Below, piece by piece: positions 1 to 9,509 of a stretch of 64,000 bases of DNA. Below the pieces are notes generated by a model. The model made no database searches. It was given only the letters and a program-made list of their open reading frames with translations, and was not told the origin of the DNA. How positions within the stretch are numbered: the first letter of the stretch is position 1; each line of letters starts with the position of its first letter. A program made the translations under genes and the position numbers. This DNA is from a virus. The DNA lies in the IMG/VR virus record IMGVR_UViG_3300046703_000335, positions 146,409 to 210,408 of that record; one strand, 5' to 3'.

Positions 1-159
1 AGCCGGGTCAAATGTAGCAAGGACTCCGATCTGAAAAGCCGTACTCTGGTCACCATCAGCTGGGATAGCATAAATTTTATTTTTAGAACTTATGACCGAA
101 GCGGTTTCGGGAGTAACACCTAACCGATGGACATAAGTATCTCTATCTCTAGCTGCCAT
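1..159 (-). CDS. 3'-truncated protein, possible tail tube or other tail protein
   Basis: Only the first 53 codons are in the window; the gene runs off the left edge. The ATG at 157-159 has a clear AAGGAG ribosome site about 8 bases upstream, and the reading frame is open to the window edge. It begins MAARDRDTYVHRLGVTPETA. It lies downstream of the sheath and an acidic protein, a place where contractile-tailed phages often keep the tail tube gene. That assignment is inference from position only; no tube motif can be recognised in 53 residues. Confidence 0.6.
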   Translation of the reverse strand, partial: MAARDRDTYVHRLGVTPETASVISSKNKIYAIPADGDQSTAFQIGVLATFDPA

Positions 160-182
160 AATTTATTTCTCCTTATAGTTAA

Positions 183-1145
183 TTACGAAAAGAGTCTGCT
201 AAGTTTTGCAGCTTCACCTGCATCAAGCTCAACTTCATCCAGGGATGACATAAGTTCGATACCTTCAATAACAGAAGATGCAGCATCTTTCTCTTCTTTT
301 TCAGCCTTTTCAGCTTTATCTTCTTCCTCTTTAGCCTCTTCCAATTTCTCTTCGGCTTTCTTAAGATCGTCCTGAGCTTGTTCAACCAACTTTTCGGCTT
401 CTTCCTCTTTCTTTTCAGCTATCTGCTCAATTTTTTCTTCAGCCTCATCAGAAGCGCTTTTTTCTTTTTTCTTAGTTTTCTTAGCCTTCTGATCTTTCTC
501 TAAAGTTTTAAGAAGCTCTTTATTTTTCTTTTCTTCTCTCGTCTTAGCAATGTCAGCCCCGGTAGCAGCTTCTTTCTTAACTGCTCCATGAGACTTCTCT
601 ACCATACCTGAATTAATGGATTTCTCAATGTCAGGAGCCTGTTCCTTCTTAAGAGTAGGAGCTAAAGTAGGCTTATGTGTACCATCAGGAATTTGCTCTT
701 TGTCGAGATGTCTTCCTGTGTCACAGCAGACACTCTTATTCATACCAACAACATCACGTAGTAAATTATCGACAACTGCTTTAGATGCTTGTTTACACCA
801 AAACATCCCAGCTGTTTTTTCTGAAGCTTCTACAGACATGGGCATCTCCCCTTCTTTTTTGATTATAATGACTTTTGGTTTTTCATCACTACCAGGAAGA
901 TCCAAAGGCTCATTCACTGGAACACCAGTTGGTATTATACCCTGTAAAGGCCCTGGGCCTTTATCACACATGCATGCATCAAACTCTTCAGATTCAAAGT
1001 CCCCAGAAAGAATACCTGTGAACTTATCATCAGCCATCTTATTCAAGACATAAGACATTGCCTTAAGATCACGATTATACGGCGTGTGACTGGCAAAGAC
1101 GCTTGATAAGCTCTCCAATCTTTTTGCTAATGCTATACGATCCAT
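183..1145 (-). CDS. acidic/lysine-rich coiled-coil protein, probable virion or assembly protein
   Basis: A 320-residue protein I do not recognise. Residues 1-40 form a helical start (MDRIALAKRLESLSSVF) that resembles the N-terminal helices of several other proteins in this window. The middle is loosely folded with Pro/Gly. Residues about 205-290 are a long Glu/Lys-rich segment with strong coiled-coil character (runs such as KKKEK and EEAKEEEDKAEKAEKEEKDA). It ends in a short non-charged tail rich in Ser, Leu and Ala. The start has an AAGGAG site. It sits between the sheath and the truncated gene at the left edge, so a tail-assembly role such as chaperone or tape-associated factor is possible but unproven. 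Confidence 0.7.
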   Translation of the reverse strand: MDRIALAKRLESLSSVFASHTPYNRDLKAMSYVLNKMADDKFTGILSGDFESEEFDACMCDKGPGPLQGIIPTGVPVNEPLDLPGSDEKPKVIIIKKEGEMPMSVEASEKTAGMFWCKQASKAVVDNLLRDVVGMNKSVCCDTGRHLDKEQIPDGTHKPTLAPTLKKEQAPDIEKSINSGMVEKSHGAVKKEAATGADIAKTREEKKNKELLKTLEKDQKAKKTKKKEKSASDEAEEKIEQIAEKKEEEAEKLVEQAQDDLKKAEEKLEEAKEEEDKAEKAEKEEKDAASSVIEGIELMSSLDEVELDAGEAAKLSRLFS

Positions 1146-1190
1146 AATATAAATCTCCTTATAATAGTTGTTTTCTACTGTTGTTCTTAA

Positions 1191-4124
1191 TTAAAGGCTC
1201 TGTCTCAGATTCAAAGTCACTACAATCCAATTCAAAGGAAATACTGGGCTGTAATATGCCTCTACATCAAGAGTACTAGGATCTTGTTGATTCTGAGTTA
1301 CGTTAATACCCGTAAAATCAACAATGAGCTCTTTTTGCTTCAGTGACTTAAAATATGACCCGACAGAATCTCTGACCTGAGACTGCATCTTTGGAAGATT
1401 CTTGGAACCAATGAATCTATCAAGAGATCTTCTAATACCCTGCTGAACAAAGTGCTTAACTTCTACTATTCTAGGATCTCTCGTTAAAGCTGTTGAAGTA
1501 TCAGATGTCAGATAGAAAAGAATCTTTATAACAGGAGCCTGTTCTTCAAGAACTGTACATCCAGCATTGGCAACAAGAGCTGCATTAACGCTATCCAATC
1601 TCCGATATAGTCTCTTAAATCCAACAATTGTAGAATTGGTTAAAGGAGTTGCTATATCAGAAACTTGAGATACATCTCGTCCAGCAACAGCAGCAGCTAT
1701 TATTGAACCATCAACGACATATTCCACTTCATTTCCATACGCATCCACGATACCTATAATCGCTCCATCAGGATAAATAGGAGTGAGTTTTTCAGTTTTA
1801 AGATTCTGGACCATTTGAATAACCTGGTCCGATGTCGTACCTACTGAAAAACCAAAGATACTCGTTCTCTCATTCTTATACCGTATACTTGACTGTATAG
1901 CATTTGAAGTCTTAAGATAACTGATAACTTCTGAATTAGTTGTCAAAGGTTGCATCAATGAAGGTCTCAAACCATTAGGTAAAGGTTCATTGAAAGCATC
2001 AATACCTGAGATGTAATCTGCAACAGAAGCATCCGTACCATTAGCACTACGTTTAATCTGCTTCAAGGCCACTGCCTGAGCACCATTTAAAAATGCTAAG
2101 TTAGCAGCTACAGTCAGTTTATTATTAATGTCCATAGGGCCATAATACTTTGTAACATCTCTCATGTTAGTCAAGAATCGTGTTGTATAATCTGTTTTTA
2201 CCTTATCAAAGGAAACATAATACAAATCACCAACTGCTGGCTCATTACCAGATTTTACATAAGTATCAATGATCACAGTGTCATCAGTATTATCAGGTGT
2301 TCCACCGCTTGTTGTAGGAACTGCTAAATTGACACCAGGGATTACTCTAACATTACTTACTGAAGCAGTAATGTAAAGTTTTTGTGTGGCATCTGACACG
2401 GTAGGATCACCTATATCATATCTTACTAAAGTACCCGCACCAGGATTAAAAGTTCCGGTATCACCAGAGAAAGTAATACGTAATCCTGTTGTAGGATCAA
2501 CATATGTCTTACCACAATAACCAATATTTTGATTATATGTAGTAACTGAACCAGTTCTTCCAGGAAGTGTGAATCCTGTACCAAGAAGTGAAGTAACTGT
2601 AAAAGCACCCGCACCATCAAAAGTAAATATTACACGTTCAACTGACCCTTTAAGAGGATCAATTTGAAAATTAGGGGTACCTGAACCAGAGTAAATTGGA
2701 GTAACTGTCCCACTGATATATTTAACTTCAAGTGCAGTACCACTTACTCTTGACGTTATAGTATACTTACCAATACCTGCACCACCAGGTACTTTATTGG
2801 TCATTGTCCACTTATCATCCAGAAGGAGATTTTCGAAGTATGTTACGAAAACTATTTCTTCAGTAGGTTGATCAGGAGACACCGTAAATGTAATCATATT
2901 GCCAGATATTTTTGAAACGGTTTTTGGTCCAGCTGTATAAGCTGCTGCCCAGTCAGTTCCAATATAAGCAATAATGTTTGCGGGATCTTCTGTCCATACA
3001 CCTAAACCTGATCCATCAACTGGCATCGTAGGAAGTGCAAAAGATTTATTACCTGCAAGATTGATCTGCTCTCCATTAGTATTAACTTGGATAACCCCAC
3101 CTACTGTATAAGGACTTGCTGGAGAAGCAACTCTTCCATATACACGTGTATCGGTAAGTGATACTGATACATTATTTATAAGAGGTACGGATCCTGCGGT
3201 AAACAAACCTTGAGCAGCATTGAAGGAATTTCCCCAATGAATTCTATTATTACCTGCAAGCACACAATCATCACCAATTGAGAAGTCATTAGTATCTTGA
3301 CTTAAACCAACCTTAACCAGTTGCTCAACAATTGATGCTGGAAGAATATCATATGTATCCTGCCAGGTATTTGTGAAGTAGGTAACAGTTAAAACTGATG
3401 AGACTGCAGGAGTATTTTGAAGTACAAACATTGCATCTGAACCATTAAGATGCGTAACCGGTACTTCTACACCGTTTACCTTAACTTGAAATACTCTTAC
3501 CTGACGTTCATACTCATCACCGATGATTAATGGGTCGGGGTTAAATAAGATAGTAGTCGTACCATTGATGTCGGAATCAACTGCTGATCTTCCACCATTA
3601 TCACCCTTTACAATACGATCACTTTTTACTTTGAAACTATTAGTAATACCATCTACTTGGACAGAAATGTCCTCATTTTCAATAAAGGTATCACGACGTT
3701 TGAAGTAGTAATTAGCTCTTACTTCATCACCCACTGCTGGGATCTGAACAAGAGTAACTTCACCAGTAAGACCATTTACAGAGTTAACTGCAACATTAAA
3801 TCCGTTAATTGAAACTATAACACTTCCAGGAGTAGTGGCTACTTTACCGCTACCATCACCAGTTACGATTGGTTTATTCTCGACTACAAATGTATTCTCC
3901 ATACCCGTGAATTGAGTACTGACATCTTCGTCAAGTATAAGATTATCAGAAATTGCTGATGAACCTCTTACCATTTCAAAGTTGCCAATACGAACAGTTT
4001 CAGCGGACACGCCCACAAAGGCTGGTATACGTATATCACCAGCTGCAGTAGTTCCAGCAGCTTCAGTGTTAGTTCTAGCGTATACACCTGGAAATACGAA
4101 ACTTTCTAAAGGTCCTATTGCCAT
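1191..4124 (-). CDS. contractile tail sheath protein with extra beta domains
   Basis: A 977-residue protein. The C-terminal third has the conserved core of the gp18-type sheath family: a segment with RDPRIVEVKHFVQQGIRRSL, a QVRDSVGSYF helix, and a final beta strand pair ending in PLNWIVVTLNLRQSL. Sheath subunits polymerise around the tube and contract on infection. Many phage sheaths are 450-700 residues; the excess here lies in residues about 75-600, made of repeated beta-rich units (PIVTGDGSG...INGFNV...LTGEVTL...YYFKRRDTF and a second copy at about 157-260). Such insertions probably decorate the outer tail surface. AAAAGGAG precedes the ATG. Family assignment is firm; the role of the insertions is inferred. 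Confidence 0.9.
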   Translation of the reverse strand: MAIGPLESFVFPGVYARTNTEAAGTTAAGDIRIPAFVGVSAETVRIGNFEMVRGSSAISDNLILDEDVSTQFTGMENTFVVENKPIVTGDGSGKVATTPGSVIVSINGFNVAVNSVNGLTGEVTLVQIPAVGDEVRANYYFKRRDTFIENEDISVQVDGITNSFKVKSDRIVKGDNGGRSAVDSDINGTTTILFNPDPLIIGDEYERQVRVFQVKVNGVEVPVTHLNGSDAMFVLQNTPAVSSVLTVTYFTNTWQDTYDILPASIVEQLVKVGLSQDTNDFSIGDDCVLAGNNRIHWGNSFNAAQGLFTAGSVPLINNVSVSLTDTRVYGRVASPASPYTVGGVIQVNTNGEQINLAGNKSFALPTMPVDGSGLGVWTEDPANIIAYIGTDWAAAYTAGPKTVSKISGNMITFTVSPDQPTEEIVFVTYFENLLLDDKWTMTNKVPGGAGIGKYTITSRVSGTALEVKYISGTVTPIYSGSGTPNFQIDPLKGSVERVIFTFDGAGAFTVTSLLGTGFTLPGRTGSVTTYNQNIGYCGKTYVDPTTGLRITFSGDTGTFNPGAGTLVRYDIGDPTVSDATQKLYITASVSNVRVIPGVNLAVPTTSGGTPDNTDDTVIIDTYVKSGNEPAVGDLYYVSFDKVKTDYTTRFLTNMRDVTKYYGPMDINNKLTVAANLAFLNGAQAVALKQIKRSANGTDASVADYISGIDAFNEPLPNGLRPSLMQPLTTNSEVISYLKTSNAIQSSIRYKNERTSIFGFSVGTTSDQVIQMVQNLKTEKLTPIYPDGAIIGIVDAYGNEVEYVVDGSIIAAAVAGRDVSQVSDIATPLTNSTIVGFKRLYRRLDSVNAALVANAGCTVLEEQAPVIKILFYLTSDTSTALTRDPRIVEVKHFVQQGIRRSLDRFIGSKNLPKMQSQVRDSVGSYFKSLKQKELIVDFTGINVTQNQQDPSTLDVEAYYSPVFPLNWIVVTLNLRQSL

Positions 4125-4263
4125 GTGTCGTTCTCCTTTTTATACCGTAAATATTTTTTCATTGATCTTATTTATATTTTTAAAATTCTTTATATAAGAT
4201 TTATTCATATTATTTAATGTGTATATTAGAAGAGTATTACCAACGACACCAGGACCTGCAATA

Positions 4264-4743
4264 TCAACCTTCTGTAATTGCTCCAGATGATTCAAACTGT
4301 GGTATACCCTTTTTTACTCTATCTGATCTATGCTCCTGTAATGCTTCTGAATATTCTTTTCTTAACGTTCGTTCCTTATTATCTCCCAAGTGCATTATCG
4401 GACTATACTTACCATCCTGATCCTTGGGGATATTAACCTGCTCAGGAGTCTTACCCTTCCATCTCTTCTGCTGCCTAGCCTCATACCGGCTCTTCCATCT
4501 CTCATCGTAACCTTCCCATCTCTTTTCAGATACTTTACCTACGACTTTGTCAATCTCTTTACGAGTAACTATCGTATCTGTTTTAGGATTTAAGTCACTA
4601 TGCACCCCGAATAAAGAAGCCACTTTTCGTTCTGAAACCGTCCCACATCTTTTACAGGATTGCTCCGCATCCCTATCTTTATATGGCACTAATTCTTCAA
4701 ACTCATGACCACAGCCCACACACTTAAATTCATACAACGGCAT
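4264..4743 (-). CDS. FmdB-type zinc ribbon protein
   Basis: A 159-residue protein with an N-terminal FmdB/CxxC-CxxC zinc ribbon: MPLYEFKCVGCG with Cys8, Cys11, Cys30 and Cys33. The remaining 120 residues are hydrophilic and rich in Arg, Lys, Glu and Trp, without a recognised fold. A second protein with the same ribbon lies at 26157-26609, so the phage carries two paralogues of the ribbon with unrelated tails. FmdB-like ribbons are thought to bind nucleic acid or partner proteins; the function here is unknown. It lies between a tail-associated protein and the sheath. A copy of the promoter-like motif with two mismatches lies at 4790-4804, about 47 bases upstream. Confidence 0.75.
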   Translation of the reverse strand: MPLYEFKCVGCGHEFEELVPYKDRDAEQSCKRCGTVSERKVASLFGVHSDLNPKTDTIVTRKEIDKVVGKVSEKRWEGYDERWKSRYEARQQKRWKGKTPEQVNIPKDQDGKYSPIMHLGDNKERTLRKEYSEALQEHRSDRVKKGIPQFESSGAITEG

Positions 4744-4839
4744 AAATACTCCTATCTTATGTTATATATGATCTATTAATAGAATTCGTATTAATAGATT
4801 ATCACCACTTAATGGGGTATATCATACACACCATGGATA

Positions 4840-6273
4840 CTAAAAATATCTAGGATAACCAATTTTGGGATAGGATACCTCAAAGATTGTGCTACTGGGC
4901 TTTAGCATCAATTCAAGTATTCTTCCCTGATTTGTTACGATATAACTCTTATTAGTTACATATCTGTAAATTTTAGTATCAAAATCTACAATCTCAGTCA
5001 GGAATGGAATAAACTTTTTCCATTCTGTCATAATCTGAATATTTATACCATGCCTATAGTATAAATCACCTGTATTCTCATCATATGGTTCCTCTGTTTC
5101 ACCCGTTGCATCCATCTCTTCAATAGTCAAACCTTCATCTATTAATAATAAACGGCGGTTTCCCCATATATCTTCTATTAGATGATCTGTAAGATTTGCC
5201 AGCTGCTGCGGGTCACGTGCCACTACATCAATATCAAAATTCATTTTATAGTGCCCACTATTCATATTTGCAGCAGCTTCCCGCTGAGGATATACAATAA
5301 CGACTACTTTATCTCCCACAGTTATTTCATTACTAAAAGAGAGAATCACCCCAGGAAGAGCCTCATTCACATAATGAAATTCACTGGGTATATTAAAAGG
5401 ACCCATAGTGCTGCCTACCCAGCGATAATTTGCATATAGGGTTGTATTAGCATCAAGAGGCTGTAAAAAAGTTATAAGACCATTTTGATCAATTGTATAG
5501 TCGATACCTTTTTCGAGATATAACTTAGTACTAACATCCATTTTTTTAGTGTAAAGCATATCAAAGTCACCATATAAATTTCCATTTAATAACTGTGCTG
5601 TAGGCTCCATACCTGTGGTTCTATCTATAACTTTTTCATTTTTAACAACATAAAATGGATCAATCACAAATTGCGTAGGAGATATTATCTCAATGTAATA
5701 CCTTCCCGGAGGAGTTAAATTACTATAATAATAAGACACTAAAAGCTGACTACCTAATACTGGGGCCATAGGCAAAGAAAACACACCACTGACACCATCT
5801 AAGAATTCTGGAAGTACTGATTGACCATCTAATAGAACCGAGATCTGCCGGAAATTATCAGCTACTAGCGTATTATTATACCCCGATAATACTGGCTTTC
5901 TTGGGATCTTAAAAAATCTATTAGTCCCTATAGATATTGTACCGGTTATTTGAGATGATAAATCTTCATCTTTTTGATATTTTGTCAAGTTATTAAAATC
6001 TTCCCAAACCCATGCTAAAAACTTTCCTTCAAAATTCTCTGCGTGAGCCATCATGACATGACTCTTCAATACCCCCGCGTGGTCATCAGCAGAGAGCTTT
6101 ATCCTTGATGATGAAGCATTCTTAAGTACGATCGCCATCATGGGTCTTTCTTTGTACGGGAATTTATGAAAAACCTCGACAGGAACTGATCTGAACACTT
6201 GATGTCTTTGTATAGAACCAGTAAGCTCATCCATGACCCGAGATTTAACAACTCTTAATAAATTATTTTCCAT
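4840..6273 (-). CDS. tail/neck-associated virion protein with beta-sandwich domain
   Basis: A 477-residue protein. Residues about 110-220 match the pattern of the beta units inside the sheath (a PVLSG turn, a strand with a short hydrophobic VLLDG, GVFSLPMAPVLGSQLLVSYYY, then GRYYIE), suggesting a shared module. The C-terminal 150 residues (MNFDIDVVARDPQQLANL, DHLIEDIWGNRRLLLIDEGL) look like a small alpha/beta domain of a tail-end or neck component. It lies upstream of the sheath, where tail terminator or head-tail joining proteins often sit. Virion location is a good inference; the exact role is not established. Confidence 0.65.
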   Translation of the reverse strand: MENNLLRVVKSRVMDELTGSIQRHQVFRSVPVEVFHKFPYKERPMMAIVLKNASSSRIKLSADDHAGVLKSHVMMAHAENFEGKFLAWVWEDFNNLTKYQKDEDLSSQITGTISIGTNRFFKIPRKPVLSGYNNTLVADNFRQISVLLDGQSVLPEFLDGVSGVFSLPMAPVLGSQLLVSYYYSNLTPPGRYYIEIISPTQFVIDPFYVVKNEKVIDRTTGMEPTAQLLNGNLYGDFDMLYTKKMDVSTKLYLEKGIDYTIDQNGLITFLQPLDANTTLYANYRWVGSTMGPFNIPSEFHYVNEALPGVILSFSNEITVGDKVVVIVYPQREAAANMNSGHYKMNFDIDVVARDPQQLANLTDHLIEDIWGNRRLLLIDEGLTIEEMDATGETEEPYDENTGDLYYRHGINIQIMTEWKKFIPFLTEIVDFDTKIYRYVTNKSYIVTNQGRILELMLKPSSTIFEVSYPKIGYPRYF

Positions 6274-6277
6274 GCCA

Positions 6278-7636
6278 TCACCTATTCTTAATGTCTATTA
6301 TATCCAAATAAAGTTTTGATAATATATTGGGTAGTTCCGTATTTTGATTATAGCCTATTCGTATCAATGGTATTTTGTTTTCTTCACAAAACTTATTTTT
6401 AAGATTATCCCGATATTGCGACTTCTTGAAATTGGCGAGTGCTCTCTCCATAGATATGCCATTGAAACGGACTGGTCGGTAATGCTGTTCACCATCATAC
6501 TCAATTAATGTGTTTATTTCTGGGAGATAGAAATCAAACTGAAGCGGTTTTTTATCAACTTTTAATTCATTAAGCTTATACTGCTGAACAAAACTTATAC
6601 TATTTTCAGTAAACCATTTTTTTATTGCAAGTTCCCCATAAGATATATGGCAATTTGGGCACCTCTGCCCATCTATGTGATTATTTGGTTTCTGCCAGAA
6701 TTCACCATGCTCTCTACATATAATGCATACTTTAGTCCTCGAGTTATAATATTCAACTTTTGAATAATCGTAAATATCCCCATGTATTTCCTTAAATTTA
6801 TTAATACATTCAGATAAAGTATATGAAGCATACCCACATCTTTGACAACCATGCCCTTGTAAAAAAACATGTGCATTCTGATTAAACTCACCATGAATAT
6901 TACAAGTTACTATGACATCTGTAAGTGCATTTATATATCTTGTTTTATCATAGTTGTATTTATCTTTTCCGTATACTTTTATGGCCTTTTTAATAAATTT
7001 TTCCTGAGTCAGAGTACGTTTCTCACCAACTCTATCATACCCGCATTTAGGGCATCCACAACCACTTAAATGGTCGTTTGGGGTCTGATAGAATTTATTA
7101 TGCTTGGGACATATTATTAATAATTTAGAATGAGCATCAATGTACACAGATTTAGAATAATTGTACTTACTACCGTGAATAGAATTAGCTTTATCTACAA
7201 ATTCAGATAGGGTCTGTAGTTTTAGCTTTTTTAATAACTTATTAGCGCACTTTTTACAAATCCTACCCTTAAGATGTCCGTTAGGAGTCTGTAGGAAATC
7301 TCCATGTTCTGGGCAAGTTATTAGGACTTTAGAACCAATACCTGCATAGACAACTTTAGAATAATCATATCTATTACCATGAACTTTAATCGCTTTTTCA
7401 ACAAATTTATCTGTGGTGCAAGTATTAGACTTAGACCTGGACAAATTACCACATGTCGGGCACCCTTTTCCGGATATGTGACTTGAGGGCTTTTGACTAA
7501 AGATTCCATGTTCTGAGCATCTCATATCTATTTTTGTGCGCCAATCTTTATATTCAGATATGGAATAGTCATATCTGCTTCCATGCGTAGCCGTAGCTTT
7601 ATTAATAAATAATTGCGTTTGTTCTGATCTTTCCAT
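6278..7636 (-). CDS. free-standing homing endonuclease-like protein: zinc-finger repeats plus Vsr-like nuclease
   Basis: A 452-residue protein. It has five tandem units of about 65 residues, each with a HGxxYDYSKxxY strand, a C..HG.F.Q.P..H motif and a CPxCG pair, which together give one zinc-binding CxxH/CxxC module per unit. The last 119 residues form a Vsr/EDxHD-like nuclease domain: an acidic strand FDFYLP near residue 368, then EYDGEQH near 379-385, and a basic helix. This architecture is typical of phage-borne mobile nucleases. The gene ends 4 bases before the next gene and starts just downstream of a terminator with its own promoter motif, as expected for an inserted cassette. Target site unknown. 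Confidence 0.75.
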   Translation of the reverse strand: MERSEQTQLFINKATATHGSRYDYSISEYKDWRTKIDMRCSEHGIFSQKPSSHISGKGCPTCGNLSRSKSNTCTTDKFVEKAIKVHGNRYDYSKVVYAGIGSKVLITCPEHGDFLQTPNGHLKGRICKKCANKLLKKLKLQTLSEFVDKANSIHGSKYNYSKSVYIDAHSKLLIICPKHNKFYQTPNDHLSGCGCPKCGYDRVGEKRTLTQEKFIKKAIKVYGKDKYNYDKTRYINALTDVIVTCNIHGEFNQNAHVFLQGHGCQRCGYASYTLSECINKFKEIHGDIYDYSKVEYYNSRTKVCIICREHGEFWQKPNNHIDGQRCPNCHISYGELAIKKWFTENSISFVQQYKLNELKVDKKPLQFDFYLPEINTLIEYDGEQHYRPVRFNGISMERALANFKKSQYRDNLKNKFCEENKIPLIRIGYNQNTELPNILSKLYLDIIDIKNR

Positions 7637-7662
7637 AAGATATCCTCGACTATAATAAATCT

Positions 7663-7677
7663 ATTAAGGGATTATTA
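7663..7677 (-). promoter_or_regulatory. phage promoter-like motif, one mismatch
   Basis: Minus-strand reading TAATAATCCCTTAAT, one mismatch from the consensus TAATAATCTCTTAAT. It ends 27 bases before the ATG of the zinc-repeat nuclease and touches the T-tract of the terminator that closes the actin-like operon. Confidence 0.55.
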
Positions 7678-7708
7678 AAAAAGGCTGAGAGAAGTTATTC
7701 TCCCAGCC
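7677..7708 (-). terminator. intrinsic terminator of the actin-like operon
   Basis: On the minus strand an 11-pair stem (GGCTGGGAGAA with TTCTCTCAGCC, one mismatch) is followed directly by six T. It lies just downstream of the actin-like gene. A second perfect hairpin (AGCTGTT with AACAGCT) lies between it and the gene, at about 7719-7740. Confidence 0.85.
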
Positions 7709-7758
7709 CCTTGCAGAAAGCTGTTCTTTCGCAAACAGCTAATTGATCAATATCTTAC

Positions 7759-8769
7759 TTAATCATTCATTGCAGCTATAAGAAGTCCTTTTGCTACATC
7801 TCCAAGAGGATCACTAGCCATTCTTATTTCAGATATGCTAATAGGAAAATTATCACGTTCTTTTTCGAACTCTTGTTTGAAAAATTCAAGGAAATTTTTG
7901 GCTTTAGCAGTACCACCACTAATAATCCATGGGATCTGGTCAGGAAGTTCAATCTTTCCATTATCCTTTTTGAACTCTCTCTTTATGCTATCTACCACAT
8001 AATGTATAAGATTCTTATAATAAACCACAATGGCTTCTCTTTCCCTAAGTTGTTTTGGATCACCTTCATTAGGATCAAGAAGATTTACACCTTTTTCCTT
8101 TATCGACATCAGACGTGTAGCAGTACTACCTACAGCTTTAGCTGCAGATTGATCAACCCAGTCACCACTACGTGAAACTGAAAATGACATACCCACCATG
8201 GTCTGGAAAACCAAAGCTGTATTTACCATACCTGCACCAAAAGATGAAGCAAGAGCTGTAAAACCATCAGAACTTCCATTTGCATAAACAATTGCAGCTG
8301 CTTCATTCATAGCAGTAGCTTTATAACCAAAAGACTCTATAATCTTTTGGAACATTGCTTGATGATAGATAATGTCCATATCTTTATCTATAGACTTCGC
8401 TGGTACAGAAAAGAATACTGACTCATTCTCAACTTTAGGAGAACTAAGAATATTTTTTAAAAGTATTACTAACATCCTCTCAGCATCATGTTCTCCAGAG
8501 GATATAACTCCCTGATTTAAAGGTCTTCTAGCTTCTCTTTTAAGAAGATTAGATACACTTAATGCAGGTTCTCCTACTATGTAAATAAAATCTTTTTCCT
8601 GCACGTAAGAAACATTTGACATCTTAAGCATATTCAAAATAGACTGGTCTGCTTCTACATCCAAAAATGCGTCCCGGATAGATTTTAGTTCTACAGGTGC
8701 ATTTTCATTTTTAATATCTTTTGTAGCACTTACCAAAAAACATGTCCCTATGTCAAGTCCAACTGCCAT
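7759..8769 (-). CDS. actin/HSP70-superfamily ATPase (ParM-like)
   Basis: A 336-residue protein with the diagnostic motifs of the actin/ParM/HSP70 fold: phosphate-1 GLDIGT at 4-9, connect-1 NEAAAI at 155-160, phosphate-2 SSFGAGMVNTAL at 175-186 and the adenosine loop SGGTAKAKNF at 284-293. The phosphate-2 loop lacks the usual leading Asp (SFGAG instead of DIGGG), which may affect hydrolysis. Length fits bacterial and phage actin-like filament proteins. AGGAGG precedes the ATG. It is the last gene of a three-gene unit with a coiled-coil protein (14 bases upstream) and a zinc-ribbon acidic protein, closed by a strong terminator. Known phage relatives build filaments that position DNA or replication sites; whether this one polymerises is inference. 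Confidence 0.8.
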   Translation of the reverse strand: MAVGLDIGTCFLVSATKDIKNENAPVELKSIRDAFLDVEADQSILNMLKMSNVSYVQEKDFIYIVGEPALSVSNLLKREARRPLNQGVISSGEHDAERMLVILLKNILSSPKVENESVFFSVPAKSIDKDMDIIYHQAMFQKIIESFGYKATAMNEAAAIVYANGSSDGFTALASSFGAGMVNTALVFQTMVGMSFSVSRSGDWVDQSAAKAVGSTATRLMSIKEKGVNLLDPNEGDPKQLREREAIVVYYKNLIHYVVDSIKREFKKDNGKIELPDQIPWIISGGTAKAKNFLEFFKQEFEKERDNFPISISEIRMASDPLGDVAKGLLIAAMND

Positions 8770-8783
8770 AAAAACCTCCTAAA

Positions 8784-9464
8784 TTATATTGATTTAGATT
8801 TCAACTCTTTAAGTTTTTTCAATGAATCAGACACGCTATCTCCAGAATCAATTGTCCGTACTTCTAACTTTATGTGTGAATTAGCATCTTCTACCCGAAT
8901 ATTAGGGATATAAACATCTTCTACCCGTCGACTATCTCCTTGTATAGATGCTGAATTCACACCAGATCGACTAATAATACCTTCAAGTTTTTCAAGTATA
9001 CCATCACTTTTATTACTCTGCATCCGTACTTCTATACTCTTTAAAGCATCTTGTATAACCGATAAATCAATAGAAGTAGGATTTTTTTCTAATTTCTCAA
9101 GTCTATCTAATATAATAGCCAAAGCATCATTATTCTGCGTTGAAGGAAGAGAAAGATTAGATTGATTTTTAACTGTTGCTTCTAAATCTTTAATCTTATC
9201 TAATAAGACTTCTATTTCTGGAGATGAGACTGATTCAGAAGATTTAATCTCAGAGGATATAATAGGTGTTTGAATATCAAAAGAACCTGTGGTATCTTCA
9301 GACTTTTTGAGAACTATAAGAATCTTACGTTCGATTGCGCGTTTTAAATCAACAGAACTTTCATATTGAGCATCAGTATAAACTTTCTGCTGCTTATAAT
9401 ACACACAATCGTTAAGATCTTTAAGTTCTACCTTCTTTGGGGAATTTCCAATGATATAGAACAT
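8784..9464 (-). CDS. coiled-coil protein, candidate partner of the actin-like ATPase
   Basis: A 226-residue protein. Residues 1-60 form a small beta-rich domain (FYIIGNSPKKVELKDL...DLKRAIERKILIVL) of a kind seen at the start of several phage proteins where DLK.A...G.L marks the end of the domain. Residues about 80-165 contain two heptad-rich segments (LDKIKDLEATVKNQ, ILDRLEKLEKN). The tail is polar and ends SLKKLKELKSKSI. No enzyme motif is visible. The start has no strong ribosome site, so expression may depend on coupling to the upstream gene. Position directly before the ATPase gene suggests an adaptor or filament-binding factor; this is inference. Confidence 0.65.
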   Translation of the reverse strand: MFYIIGNSPKKVELKDLNDCVYYKQQKVYTDAQYESSVDLKRAIERKILIVLKKSEDTTGSFDIQTPIISSEIKSSESVSSPEIEVLLDKIKDLEATVKNQSNLSLPSTQNNDALAIILDRLEKLEKNPTSIDLSVIQDALKSIEVRMQSNKSDGILEKLEGIISRSGVNSASIQGDSRRVEDVYIPNIRVEDANSHIKLEVRTIDSGDSVSDSLKKLKELKSKSI

Positions 9465-9509
9465 ATTTTTTATTTTATATAAATTTTATGAAATTAAAAT
9501 ATCCAGCTA

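Noticed and set aside
616-1053. Plus-strand 145-residue open frame
   Set aside because: It lies fully inside the minus-strand acidic gene, has no ribosome site and mirrors its codon bias.
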